64,000 nucleotides of DNA from JBPOFM01 sp051252455 (lineage in GTDB: Bacteria > Bacteroidota > Bacteroidia > Flavobacteriales > Flavobacteriaceae): NCBI GenBank assembly GCA_051252455.1, contig JBPOFM010000001.1:124001-188000 (forward strand). Reading direction: 5' to 3'. Under the pieces are notes generated by a model, which saw only the letters and a list, made by a program, of their open reading frames with translations, ran no database searches and was not told where the DNA came from. A program made the translations under genes and the position numbers. Shown one piece after another: positions 1 through 8,730 of the stretch (positions are counted from its first letter, which is position 1; each line of letters starts with the position of its first letter).

Positions 1-377
1 CAATAGCCATGAAAACCATACGTTAAGCCCGTCCCTTCATCTGTTCCGCCATGAATCTGTTCTACAATCGGAGACAACCAAATAGCATTAACTCCTAAAT
101 CTGCAAAATAACCATCTTCAATTTTTTGGGTCACACCTTTAATATCGCCACCTTCAAAACCACGTAACTTTCCAGATTCTTTAGTTCTATCAAAATTGAC
201 ATCATTAGACGTGTCGCCATTGTTGAATCGATCCGTCAAAAGGAAATAGAGATTTGCACCCTCCCAAACAAAAGATGTTTCCTCATTTGATACCTCTGCT
301 ACTAATTTATTATCTTTCTTTTCCTTGCAACCAGAAAACAAGACTAATGTTAATATAACGATTAAATTTTTTTTCAC
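1..377 (-). CDS. Alpha-amylase family GH13 lipoprotein (3' end beyond window)
   Basis: The first ~125 residues of a GH13 glycoside hydrolase whose C-terminal part lies outside the window. The N-terminus is a lipoprotein signal ending in a lipobox (LFSGC), so the protein is probably anchored in the outer membrane. The GH13 start follows: YFLLTDRFNNGD, then GGDIKGV and LGVNAIWLSP, the usual beta1-beta2 segment of the barrel. The catalytic Asp/Glu/Asp are not in view. The start is GTG at 377; its GTGA overlaps the stop of the upstream GH31 gene, a translational coupling arrangement seen elsewhere in this operon. No ATG fits better. By position it is the last visible gene of the minus-strand alpha-glucan operon. 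Substrate is inferred from context. Confidence 0.85.
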   Translation of the reverse strand, partial: MKKNLIVILTLVLFSGCKEKKDNKLVAEVSNEETSFVWEGANLYFLLTDRFNNGDTSNDVNFDRTKESGKLRGFEGGDIKGVTQKIEDGYFADLGVNAIWLSPIVEQIHGGTDEGTGLTYGFHGY

Positions 378-2758
378 TTGTCTAATTTTATTTTGATTTT
401 AGATTCATTTGCCGTGTTCCATTGCACTGGAATTGTCAATGTTTTAGTTGTTGAATTCCAATTAACTTCTGTTTTCACGCCGTTAATTTTGACTCTTTTC
501 GGTTGTCTTCCAATGTTATGAACCACAAGTTCGATCGTTTTGATTGAGGTAACAAAGCTCTTTCCTATTTCGGCCTCGAATTCAATTTCGATTTCATTTT
601 TCTCAAATTCGCTTTTGAAATGAAGTAATTCGTAAGCACCAGTTTCAAACGTATTTGGTGTCTTGCCATCGTCGTTGTAAAGCTGACCTGAACTTTCTGT
701 AACGGTTGTTTCGAAATAAAAATGTATATCTAAATTCGTTCCGCTATAGTCTTTGGTGCTTTGCATTGGCTTTGCCATTGGAATGATGGCGCCAGCTTTC
801 ACAAAGGTCGGAATGTAATCTGAATGGGTTTTTATAATTTTATTTTGTCCTCCCTCAAATCTCTCGCCTGAATAAAAATCAAACCATATATGATTTTTTG
901 GAAAATAAACCTCCGTTTCTGTTAGCCTCGATTTCATAATTGGTACAATCAAGAAATCTTCTCCCCACAAATATTCGGAAGCATCCAACAGTAATCGTTT
1001 TGTGTCATCCTCAAAAAATAGTGGACGCATCAAAGGTGTTCCATGGGTACGATTTTCAAAAGCCAAAGTATAATTATATGGCAAAAGTTTATAGCGTAGT
1101 TCTATTGATTTTTTGGCCAAAGCCTTCGTTTTTGCTTCTCTAAAAACAGGCTCCGCTGGAACTTCCTCTTGTGCATGAGGTCTATAAATTGGCTGAAAAA
1201 CGCCATATTGTAACCATCGGGTGTATAATTCATCATCGAGATTATCACCAGCAAAACCACCTAAATCTGAATGCATATACCCAAGTCCTTGCATTCCCAT
1301 TTGTAAGGCAATTTCTGGTTGACTTTGCAAACCTCCCCAAGTTCTATTAACATCACCTGACCAAGGCATCATCCCAAAGCGTTGCGAACCTGAATAGCCT
1401 GCTCGCATTAAGATAAAAGGTCTTTGATTTGGAAAATCGGTCTTATAACCTTCATATACTAACCGTGCCCAATCATGGCCATAGATATTATGAACCTCAT
1501 CAGCTGTTCCCGTCGCGTGAAGCAATTTTGATGGATGCACTTCTGGTTCGCCCAAATCACCCCAAACTCCTGTGACACCCATTTTGGCCAGATCTTTATA
1601 AATATTCCAGAACCAAGACTTCCCTTTTGGATTGTAGATATCTATCAGTCCAGTATTTCCGAAGTAGAAATCATACTTGAACGGATTTCCAAGTGAATCT
1701 TTTGCCAACACATCTTTAGTTACTGACTCTTGCCATCGCTTCGAAGTTGTGAGAATAAATGGTTCTGTCACTAAAATCGTATTAACATCTTTGGATGTCA
1801 AATCCTTCATCATTTGTTCGGCATTTGGGAAAGAATCTTTTAGAAATTCCAGATTTCCCATGTGACCTTGAATGTCTTTACCAAACCAAAAAATATCGAT
1901 AATAATAGCATCCAAAGGAATTTCCTCTTCTCTAAATTTTTGGACGGTTTCTTCAACTTCCTTTTGAGAATGGTATCCAAAACGACTAGAGAAATTTCCT
2001 AATGACCAGCGCGGTGGCATTGGCTGTTTTCCGGTTAAATCTGTATAACTGTCAATCAAATCAATCCACGAATCGCCAACCACAACCTGATAGGTTTTTC
2101 GACCTGAAATGGTTTCATAGGTGAGGGTGTTGTCCTTTTTGCTATCTAAATCTAAAAATCCAATTGGTGCATTGTCAAAATGTACCAAATATTGATTGGA
2201 GGACATGACAATTGGCATGGTATAATTCATCAATTCCGAATGTGTTTCATACCCATAATGTGCTCTGTTGTACAATTGCAGTCGATGGCCACGACGATTC
2301 ATTCCCAAGGCTCTGGCACCTCCACCATACAAAACCTCATCTTTAGTAAGATTGAATTGAATGGTTTCTAAACTATCATTCTTCCCATAGCCCATTTTTT
2401 CGGAAATAATAGGCTTTCCATGATATGAATATGAAATCTGAAATGGTGATTTTTGAATTGTAACAGAAATACCGCCGGTTCTGTAATTCAAATGTGTATC
2501 ATCTTCACTAAAATCTGAACTAATAGAAGAGGGTTCTAAAACAACGGCATGCGATTTTTCTGATTCGTCTTCTCCGGAAGGAATGAACGTGGTCTGAATT
2601 ATTTTGTTGCTAAATGCCGTTATCTTATACAGACCATCATTTACTTTGATCTCTAAATTATTATTTGTTAAATTGGAAGATTCGAAAGTTCTAATTGGGT
2701 TCTGTGAAAAGCCAAGTTGTATTATAAATAGAACTAGTATCGGAATGCTTTTTTTCAT
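374..2758 (-). CDS. GH31 alpha-glucosidase, secreted
   Basis: A 794-residue glycoside hydrolase family 31 enzyme with an N-terminal signal peptide ending near FSQ (residue 19), so probably periplasmic. An N-terminal beta domain (about 30-240) is followed by the TIM barrel beginning at MPPRWSLGNF. The family nucleophile motif is seen as GVWGDLGEPE (Asp about 401) and the acid/base motif as PWSGDVNRTW (Asp about 469). C-terminal beta domains follow. In the prototype B. thetaiotaomicron starch system this job (SusB) is done by a GH97 enzyme; a GH31 takes that slot here. It should release glucose from maltodextrin ends, although GH31 also includes alpha-xylosidases and the exact linkage cannot be read from motifs. 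It sits 35 bp after the esterase gene and overlaps the downstream amylase by 4 bp. Confidence 0.92.
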   Translation of the reverse strand: MKKSIPILVLFIIQLGFSQNPIRTFESSNLTNNNLEIKVNDGLYKITAFSNKIIQTTFIPSGEDESEKSHAVVLEPSSISSDFSEDDTHLNYRTGGISVTIQKSPFQISYSYHGKPIISEKMGYGKNDSLETIQFNLTKDEVLYGGGARALGMNRRGHRLQLYNRAHYGYETHSELMNYTMPIVMSSNQYLVHFDNAPIGFLDLDSKKDNTLTYETISGRKTYQVVVGDSWIDLIDSYTDLTGKQPMPPRWSLGNFSSRFGYHSQKEVEETVQKFREEEIPLDAIIIDIFWFGKDIQGHMGNLEFLKDSFPNAEQMMKDLTSKDVNTILVTEPFILTTSKRWQESVTKDVLAKDSLGNPFKYDFYFGNTGLIDIYNPKGKSWFWNIYKDLAKMGVTGVWGDLGEPEVHPSKLLHATGTADEVHNIYGHDWARLVYEGYKTDFPNQRPFILMRAGYSGSQRFGMMPWSGDVNRTWGGLQSQPEIALQMGMQGLGYMHSDLGGFAGDNLDDELYTRWLQYGVFQPIYRPHAQEEVPAEPVFREAKTKALAKKSIELRYKLLPYNYTLAFENRTHGTPLMRPLFFEDDTKRLLLDASEYLWGEDFLIVPIMKSRLTETEVYFPKNHIWFDFYSGERFEGGQNKIIKTHSDYIPTFVKAGAIIPMAKPMQSTKDYSGTNLDIHFYFETTVTESSGQLYNDDGKTPNTFETGAYELLHFKSEFEKNEIEIEFEAEIGKSFVTSIKTIELVVHNIGRQPKRVKINGVKTEVNWNSTTKTLTIPVQWNTANESKIKIKLDK

Positions 2759-2793
2759 TTTAAGTTTTTTAACTCGTATCGTTCCTTCTTTTT

Positions 2794-3774
2794 TTAATCA
2801 GTTCTTTTCAATAAAAAAGTCAAAGGAATATCCAATCGTTTTTGCCATGATAATTCGGAATGGTCTGCACCTTCAAATTTCAAATTCTTAAAATTTGATG
2901 CATCATATCCTTTATCCTTGAAAAGGGCGTTCACTCTATTCGCATACTTGGGATAGAACTTATCCAGCGTTACTGTCCCATAATCGAAATAAATTTTGTG
3001 GTTTTTTGGAGATGGAACATTCTTTTTCATGTATTCAAAGAAAGTGTTTGTCAACAAATCATTTTCATTTGGATTGCCGCCCGGCCAATGCGTAGACATG
3101 CAGGCAGCGGCACCAAAAATCTCTGGGTATTCGCAAATGGCATACATTGAAATCAGTCCTCCCATACTCGAACCTGCCACAAAAGTGTTGTCTCTATCAG
3201 TATGAACAGAATAATTTTGATCGATATACGGTTTCAGTTCCTTTACTATGAAACTCAAATAATTATCGGATGTAACACTGCTTAATTTAAAATTGTCATT
3301 TTCAGCTTCCTTGAACAATGAATCCTTTATTTTCTCCGAAAGTGATTCAAATGGTTTTTGTGGAAAATATTCACTATGTCTCAATTCGTTAATGTTGAAC
3401 GGTGCAATGACGATAAAATCTTTTGTAATGCTGTCGTTCATTAACTTGGTAGATACCTCATCCACTTTCCATTCTTGTTGGTTCCATGTAATTCTGCTGT
3501 CGAAGAGCATTTGACCGTCGTGCATGTACAGAACCGCATATTTTTTATCTTTTGAATAATTTTTTGGCAACCAGATATCCACTTTCCGAGTTGGAATAAA
3601 ATTGGACGGAAATTCTTCAATCCGTAGCAAAGTGCCACCGGCAAATTCCCCTTCAATGGTTTTTGTCTCAACTTTTGAAACATCTGCAGGTATTATGTCA
3701 GCTATGGATGCGTTCTTTCTATCATTACAAGAAATTAGACAAACTGCTAAAAATATGATCAGGATATGTTTCAT
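2794..3774 (-). CDS. Alpha/beta-hydrolase esterase lipoprotein (Fes/CE1-like)
   Basis: A 326-residue protein with a lipoprotein signal (lipobox LISC, Cys at about 16). The body is a putative-esterase alpha/beta hydrolase: VLYMHDGQMLFD near the oxyanion region, the nucleophile elbow GSSMGG, and a late GADHSELSW that supplies the likely catalytic His. These features are typical of the enterochelin-esterase/CE1-like family, which de-esterifies small molecules or acylated glycans. Its start ATGA overlaps the stop of the GH13 neopullulanase gene, so it belongs to the alpha-glucan operon. No ester-bearing alpha-glucan is an obvious substrate, so its role here is unknown. Most similar proteins are annotated only as hypothetical esterases. 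Confidence 0.85.
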   Translation of the reverse strand: MKHILIIFLAVCLISCNDRKNASIADIIPADVSKVETKTIEGEFAGGTLLRIEEFPSNFIPTRKVDIWLPKNYSKDKKYAVLYMHDGQMLFDSRITWNQQEWKVDEVSTKLMNDSITKDFIVIAPFNINELRHSEYFPQKPFESLSEKIKDSLFKEAENDNFKLSSVTSDNYLSFIVKELKPYIDQNYSVHTDRDNTFVAGSSMGGLISMYAICEYPEIFGAAACMSTHWPGGNPNENDLLTNTFFEYMKKNVPSPKNHKIYFDYGTVTLDKFYPKYANRVNALFKDKGYDASNFKNLKFEGADHSELSWQKRLDIPLTFLLKRTD

Positions 3775-5630
3775 TTAGTGGTGAGGATAATACTGCCTTT
3801 ATGGGTTAATAAAAATATCTCTCCCCAAACGAACGACTCATTGGAAATTATATTTCTTACTTCTCTTCCTTTCAGGTTTAATTCGCTAAATCTCGCTACA
3901 TCCAACTCGATTGGTGTGTCATTTTTATTGATGATGTGAATTACAGTTTCATCATCAAAAACCCTAAACAACATATAGATGCCATCATCTGGCGCGAAGT
4001 GAATTGTTGTTCCTTCATGAATAGCTTTACTTTCCTTTCTGTAATTCAATAATTTTTTGAGATATATCTGCATATCTATTTGGGTCTCCGAAAGTCCTTC
4101 TCCTGTAAAAGCATTTACAGAATCACCTTCCCAACCGCCTGGAAAATCAGTTCGAATCAATCCATGATCGCCAGGTTTTGCAGTGTCATTCATTAAAATT
4201 TCTGTGCCGTAGTATATTTGCGGGATTCTAGGCAACATCAAAAGATAACTCAAAGCGGCTTTGGTGTCGGTTACATTCTCATTGAGTTGGGTAAAAATTC
4301 GGCTCATATCATGATTGTCCGGAAAAATCATAATGTCCTTTGGCGATGCATAATGAAAATCATTGGCTAAACCTTCGTAGATTTTTACTAAACCGGTGTC
4401 CCATAATTCCTCTTCGGTCAAGGCCTCAATGATCAATCGTTGCATTGCAAAATCCATTGTGGACCTTAAATTGGACTTATAACCATCGCGATTATTTGCA
4501 CCCTGTTGCCAATAACCGATCAACAACGGATTATAACTCCACTCCTCTCCAACGATTGTAAATTTAGGATATTCATTCATAATGGCTCCCGCCCAATCGG
4601 CCATAAAACTCTTATCGGAGTAAGGATAGGTATCTTGTCGGATGCCTCCTAAACCAAGCGTTTCTACCCACCAGATGCTATTCTGGATAATATATTTAGC
4701 CATGAATGGGTTTCGTTGATTAAGGTCTGGCATCGTGGGAACAAACCAACCATTGCTTAAAAGTTCTTTGTCATAATCTGAAGCATATCGATCTTGATGA
4801 CTCGTTCTTCGATGGTTTGAAGTGGTTAGCTCTTTCTTGTTTTTATACTCTTCCTGATAATTGACCCAATCTTTAAATGGCAAATCTTTCATCCACCAAT
4901 GTTCACTTCCACAGTGATTCGCAACTTGGTCCATAATTAATTTTATTCCTTTCCCTCGTGCTTTATCGGCCAAATCTCTGTAATCTGCTAAAGTTCCAAA
5001 CCGTGGATCGACTTCATAAAAGTCAGTCATTGCATAACCATGATAGGATGCTCGTGACATGTCATTTGTCAAAACCGGGCTTGGCCAAATAGCCGTAAAA
5101 CCCATATCGTGAATATAATCCAAATGATTGGTTATTCCTTTGATGTCTCCACCATGTCGCGCATAATCGTCGGTTCGATTGATTGTTTTCTCCTTTAACG
5201 AGTCGAAAGTGTCGTTACCAGGATTGCCATTCGCAAAACGATCTGGCGTGATCAAATAAATAACATCACTACTGTCAAAACCAACATAATCATTTGCAGT
5301 TTTCTCCCTAGATTTTAACTCGTAAGACTGTATAAGTTCTTTCCCGTTTTCAAATCTAAAAACGACGTCGAAACTTCCCGCTTTTGTAGTTTCTGCAATT
5401 GCCAAATCAATAAATAGATAATTTGGACTGTCGCCTTTAGAGACTTTTTTAATGGTAACACCAGGATAAGAAATCTCGGGTTGAGCATCACCAATGTGGT
5501 CATGCTTCACCAAAAGTTGGAGCTCTGAATTTTTAAAGTCTACCCACCAATTCGGCGGTTCCATTCTATCTATTTGCGAAAAACCTGTCATACTAACTAA
5601 AAGTATTAAAAATTGGAATAGTAGCTTCAT
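3771..5630 (-). CDS. GH13 neopullulanase/cyclomaltodextrinase, SusA-like
   Basis: A 619-residue GH13 enzyme with a signal peptide (cleavage near GFSQ, residue 19), likely periplasmic. Residues 20-110 resemble the cyclomaltodextrinase N-terminal beta domain (EPPNWWVDF start). The four GH13 signature regions are present: MDQVANHC (about 233-240), GGIRQDTYPY with the nucleophile Asp about 333, IVGEEW with the general acid Glu about 362, and FPDNHDMSR with Asp about 441. A C-terminal beta domain closes the protein. In Sus-type systems this enzyme cuts imported maltodextrins in the periplasm. It lies 27 bp after the GH65 gene and overlaps the esterase gene by 4 bp. Pullulan versus cyclodextrin preference cannot be settled from sequence. 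Confidence 0.92.
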   Translation of the reverse strand: MKLLFQFLILLVSMTGFSQIDRMEPPNWWVDFKNSELQLLVKHDHIGDAQPEISYPGVTIKKVSKGDSPNYLFIDLAIAETTKAGSFDVVFRFENGKELIQSYELKSREKTANDYVGFDSSDVIYLITPDRFANGNPGNDTFDSLKEKTINRTDDYARHGGDIKGITNHLDYIHDMGFTAIWPSPVLTNDMSRASYHGYAMTDFYEVDPRFGTLADYRDLADKARGKGIKLIMDQVANHCGSEHWWMKDLPFKDWVNYQEEYKNKKELTTSNHRRTSHQDRYASDYDKELLSNGWFVPTMPDLNQRNPFMAKYIIQNSIWWVETLGLGGIRQDTYPYSDKSFMADWAGAIMNEYPKFTIVGEEWSYNPLLIGYWQQGANNRDGYKSNLRSTMDFAMQRLIIEALTEEELWDTGLVKIYEGLANDFHYASPKDIMIFPDNHDMSRIFTQLNENVTDTKAALSYLLMLPRIPQIYYGTEILMNDTAKPGDHGLIRTDFPGGWEGDSVNAFTGEGLSETQIDMQIYLKKLLNYRKESKAIHEGTTIHFAPDDGIYMLFRVFDDETVIHIINKNDTPIELDVARFSELNLKGREVRNIISNESFVWGEIFLLTHKGSIILTTK

Positions 5631-5657
5631 TTTTTTCGATATTCAATATATTCTTCT

Positions 5658-7967
5658 TTATACAGTCACCAGGTTATTTGGTTTGATAGTGACCTCTTTT
5701 GCATTGACGACGATTTTTAATTCATCAGAACCAATTAATTCAAATTTTGTGCTTTCATGAGATACGTTCACTTTAAGAATTTGGTTTCTAAAGTTCACCT
5801 TAAATGAATAGCCTTGCCACTGCTTTGGAATTCTAGTTTCGAATGACAGAGTATCGTTCTTAACGCGCATACCACCAAAACCTTCCACGATGCTCATCCA
5901 AGTTCCTGCCATCGAAGTGATGTGCAATCCTTCTTCCACCTCATGATTATAATCATCCAAATCCAATCGGGATGTTCTCAAATAGAAGGTGTACGCTTGA
6001 TCCATTCTGTCTAATTTAGCAGCCTGTATGCTATGCACACAAGGTGACAAGGAGCTTTCATGAACAGTGAATGGTTCGTAAAAATCGAAATGTCGTTCCA
6101 ACTCTTCTGTGGTGAAATGATCCTCAAAAAAGTAAAATCCTTGCAGTGTATCGGCTTGTTTGATGTATGGTGAACGCAAAATTCGATCCCAAGACCATTT
6201 TTGATTGATTGGTCGTTGTGATTTATCGAGATTAGCAACGGTTACCAATTCTTTATCCAAGAATCCGTCTTGTTGTAAATAGACATTATGTTCTTTTGAG
6301 AAAGGATAATACATATTATTAGCTACTTTTTTCCACTCTTCCAATTCAGCTTCGGATAACTTTGTTTTGTTCATGATTCTGGAATAATCAGCATCATGTA
6401 GATCTTGAACTTTTTCTATATTTTCTAAAGCGTAATCAATACACCATTTGGCTAGATAATTCGTGTAGAAATTATTATTGACATTATTTTCATATTCATT
6501 TGGGCCTGTAACACCTAATATCACGTATTTCTCTTTTTCCTTTGAAAAATTGGCGCGTTGATGCCAAAAACGAGCAATACCAATTAAAACTTCCAAACCT
6601 TTTTCCGGGATGTAACTGTAATCGCCCGTGTATCTGTGATAATTATAGATTGCAAATGCGATGGCTCCGTTTCTATGGATTTCTTCGTGCGTGATTTCCC
6701 ATTCGTTGTGGCACTCTTCACCATTCATGGTAACCATCGGATACAAGGCTGCTCCATTTTTAAAACCTAAATTGTTTTGAGCATTTTCAATCGCTTTTTC
6801 TAAATGGTTGTAACGATACGTCAATAATTTACGGGCAACCGACTGATCTTTGGTTGCCATATAAAAAGGGATGCAATAGGCTTCCGTATCCCAATAAGTA
6901 GAACCGCCATATTTCTCACCTGTAAATCCTTTTGGACCAATATTTAAACGTGCATCCTTCCCTAAATAGGTCTGATTTAATTGAAAGATATTGAATCGAA
7001 TCCCTTGTTGCGCTTTGACATCACCTTCGATAGTAATATCTGCCATTTCCCATATTTTAGCCCATGCTTCTTTTTGCCGTTGAAGCAAATTGTCGAATCC
7101 GAGTTCAGAAACGTCAGACAAGGTCTTTCTTGCAACAGAAATCAATTCATTTTTATCATGATTTCTATCCACAGTGTAACCACCAAATTTGGTCATGGTG
7201 ATGGTATCTCCGTTGTTTACATGATTTGTATATTCAAATTGAATTGAATTGTTAGTATCACTAACAGTTTTATTCTGCTTTAAGGGGTGTCCATTTAAAG
7301 ACACTTGGGTTTGCATCGCAGTACACACATGAAAATTGGTTTTCATCGTATGCGAAACAATAAATGCTTGTTCATCTTCGGAAGTAACACTTAATGTGTT
7401 CCAAAATTTATCGTCCCAATTGCTGTCTTCATTGGTAATACCAGCATCTAAACAAGGCGAAAAAACTACTTCAGCATCTATATTTAGCGGAGTTACATTA
7501 TACTGAATGGCGCCTACTTCATCCATATCCAAACTTAAAAATCGTTTGGTTTCTACTCTAATTTCAGTTGAATTCTGTAGTGTGGCTTCAAAACTTCGGG
7601 ATAACCAACCTTCTTTCATATTTAGCTCACGCTTGAAGTTTTTAACTTCTTTGCAATTTGCCAAATCCAACGCTTCGCCATTGATGGTTACATTAATTCC
7701 GATCCAATTGGGAGCATTCAATACTTTAGCAAAGTATTGTGGATAGCCATTTTTCCACCAGCCTACTCGTGTTTTATCGGGATAATAAACTCCTGCGACA
7801 TAGCTTCCTTGAAAGGTCGCACCTGAATACTGCTCTTCAAAATTAGCGCGCTGACCCATGGCACCATTGCCAATACTAAAAATACTTTCGGATGATTTTA
7901 CGCGGGTAGTATCAAAACCTTCCTCTATTATAGACCAATTGTTTGGTTGTATATAATCTTGATTCAT
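5658..7967 (-). CDS. GH65 maltose phosphorylase
   Basis: A family GH65 phosphorylase of about 769 residues without a signal peptide, so cytoplasmic. GH65 hallmarks are FSIGNGAMGQRANFEE near the N-terminus, the catalytic acid in ECHNEWEITHEE (the Glu after NEW, about residue 424), and a late KQADTLQGF segment that contributes to the phosphate site. It would split maltose with phosphate into glucose and beta-glucose-1-phosphate, which the adjacent beta-phosphoglucomutase then converts. I chose ATG at 7967 (MNQDY...) instead of the upstream ATG at 7988 because the upstream codon lies inside a 7-bp tandem repeat and adds only seven residues not expected in the family. Trehalose or kojibiose phosphorylase are the alternatives; the amylase neighbours favour maltose. 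Confidence 0.9.
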   Translation of the reverse strand: MNQDYIQPNNWSIIEEGFDTTRVKSSESIFSIGNGAMGQRANFEEQYSGATFQGSYVAGVYYPDKTRVGWWKNGYPQYFAKVLNAPNWIGINVTINGEALDLANCKEVKNFKRELNMKEGWLSRSFEATLQNSTEIRVETKRFLSLDMDEVGAIQYNVTPLNIDAEVVFSPCLDAGITNEDSNWDDKFWNTLSVTSEDEQAFIVSHTMKTNFHVCTAMQTQVSLNGHPLKQNKTVSDTNNSIQFEYTNHVNNGDTITMTKFGGYTVDRNHDKNELISVARKTLSDVSELGFDNLLQRQKEAWAKIWEMADITIEGDVKAQQGIRFNIFQLNQTYLGKDARLNIGPKGFTGEKYGGSTYWDTEAYCIPFYMATKDQSVARKLLTYRYNHLEKAIENAQNNLGFKNGAALYPMVTMNGEECHNEWEITHEEIHRNGAIAFAIYNYHRYTGDYSYIPEKGLEVLIGIARFWHQRANFSKEKEKYVILGVTGPNEYENNVNNNFYTNYLAKWCIDYALENIEKVQDLHDADYSRIMNKTKLSEAELEEWKKVANNMYYPFSKEHNVYLQQDGFLDKELVTVANLDKSQRPINQKWSWDRILRSPYIKQADTLQGFYFFEDHFTTEELERHFDFYEPFTVHESSLSPCVHSIQAAKLDRMDQAYTFYLRTSRLDLDDYNHEVEEGLHITSMAGTWMSIVEGFGGMRVKNDTLSFETRIPKQWQGYSFKVNFRNQILKVNVSHESTKFELIGSDELKIVVNAKEVTIKPNNLVTV

Positions 7968-7979
7968 TTTCTTTGAGAT

Positions 7980-8000
7980 GTTAGACATTAGATGTTAGAC
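7980..8000. repeat. Heptamer tandem repeat (GTTAGAC type)
   Basis: Three consecutive 7-bp units read GTTAGAC, ATTAGAT, GTTAGAC. They lie immediately upstream of the GH65 start and contain the rejected upstream ATG. One of four period-7 arrays in the window. Confidence 0.6.
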
Positions 8001-8043
8001 CGTTTCGTTATTAGACGACTTATGAGTCCAGTTTCTAAATTCC

Positions 8044-8068
8044 TTCTTAATTCTTAATTCTTAATTCT
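8044..8068. repeat. Heptamer tandem repeat (TTCTTAA x3)
   Basis: Three perfect copies of TTCTTAA followed by a partial fourth (TTCTT), in the 106-bp gap between the beta-phosphoglucomutase stop and the GH65 start. Same period as the other arrays, different unit. Confidence 0.7.
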
Positions 8069-8073
8069 TTGTG

Positions 8074-8730
8074 CTATTTCTTTATCAAATCATTTAGAAA
8101 ATCTTGCGAAATTTCAGTGAAATCTTTGAAAACGAAATCGGCGTCCTTTAAAGTTTCAGTATCACCAATTCCGATGGATACCATGCTTGCAATATTTGCG
8201 GCTTTGACACCAGCAAGGGAATCTTCAAAGACGATACAATCTTTTGGTTCGCAATTCAATTGTTTTGCGCCAATTAAAAACACTTCGGGATTCGGTTTGG
8301 CTTTCGAAACATCGTTGCCATCAACGATCACTTCAAATTTGTCAAATAAATTAACTTTCTTTAAAATCATTCGAGCATTCTTGCTTGCCGATCCTAAAGC
8401 AATCCGTTGTTTATTTTCTATTAAAAAATCTAACACTTCAGTGACATGTGGAAGAATTTCACTTTCATCCATTTTATTGATGTAAGTCAAATAATCGTCA
8501 TTCTTAAGTGCCATTAGTTCCATAAATTCTTCTTCACTGATGCTTTTGTTTCCCCAACCGAGAATTTTTTCTAGTGATTTGACTCTACTTACACCTTTGA
8601 GTTGCTCATTTTGAACTTCGGTAAAATCAACACCAATACTGTTGGCTAATTTTTTCCAAGCCAGAAAGTGATATTTTGCGGTGTCTACGATGACCCCATC
8701 GAGGTCGAATATAAATGCTTTCTTATTCAT
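8074..8730 (-). CDS. pgmB: Beta-phosphoglucomutase
   Basis: A 218-residue HAD-superfamily protein. It starts with FIFDLDGVIVDT, giving the nucleophile Asp9 and acid/base Asp11, followed by a helical cap (about 15-90). Later come GSASKNA (motif II Ser region), the motif III Lys (SKAKPNP), and VFEDSLAGVKAA with the Mg-binding acidic residues. This is the beta-phosphoglucomutase pattern: beta-glucose-1-phosphate to glucose-6-phosphate in the cytoplasm. The enzyme makes sense only with an inverting phosphorylase, and the GH65 gene is next to it. Its start overlaps the end of the upstream MFS gene by 8 bp, so the two are probably co-translated. Confidence 0.93.
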   Translation of the reverse strand: MNKKAFIFDLDGVIVDTAKYHFLAWKKLANSIGVDFTEVQNEQLKGVSRVKSLEKILGWGNKSISEEEFMELMALKNDDYLTYINKMDESEILPHVTEVLDFLIENKQRIALGSASKNARMILKKVNLFDKFEVIVDGNDVSKAKPNPEVFLIGAKQLNCEPKDCIVFEDSLAGVKAANIASMVSIGIGDTETLKDADFVFKDFTEISQDFLNDLIKK

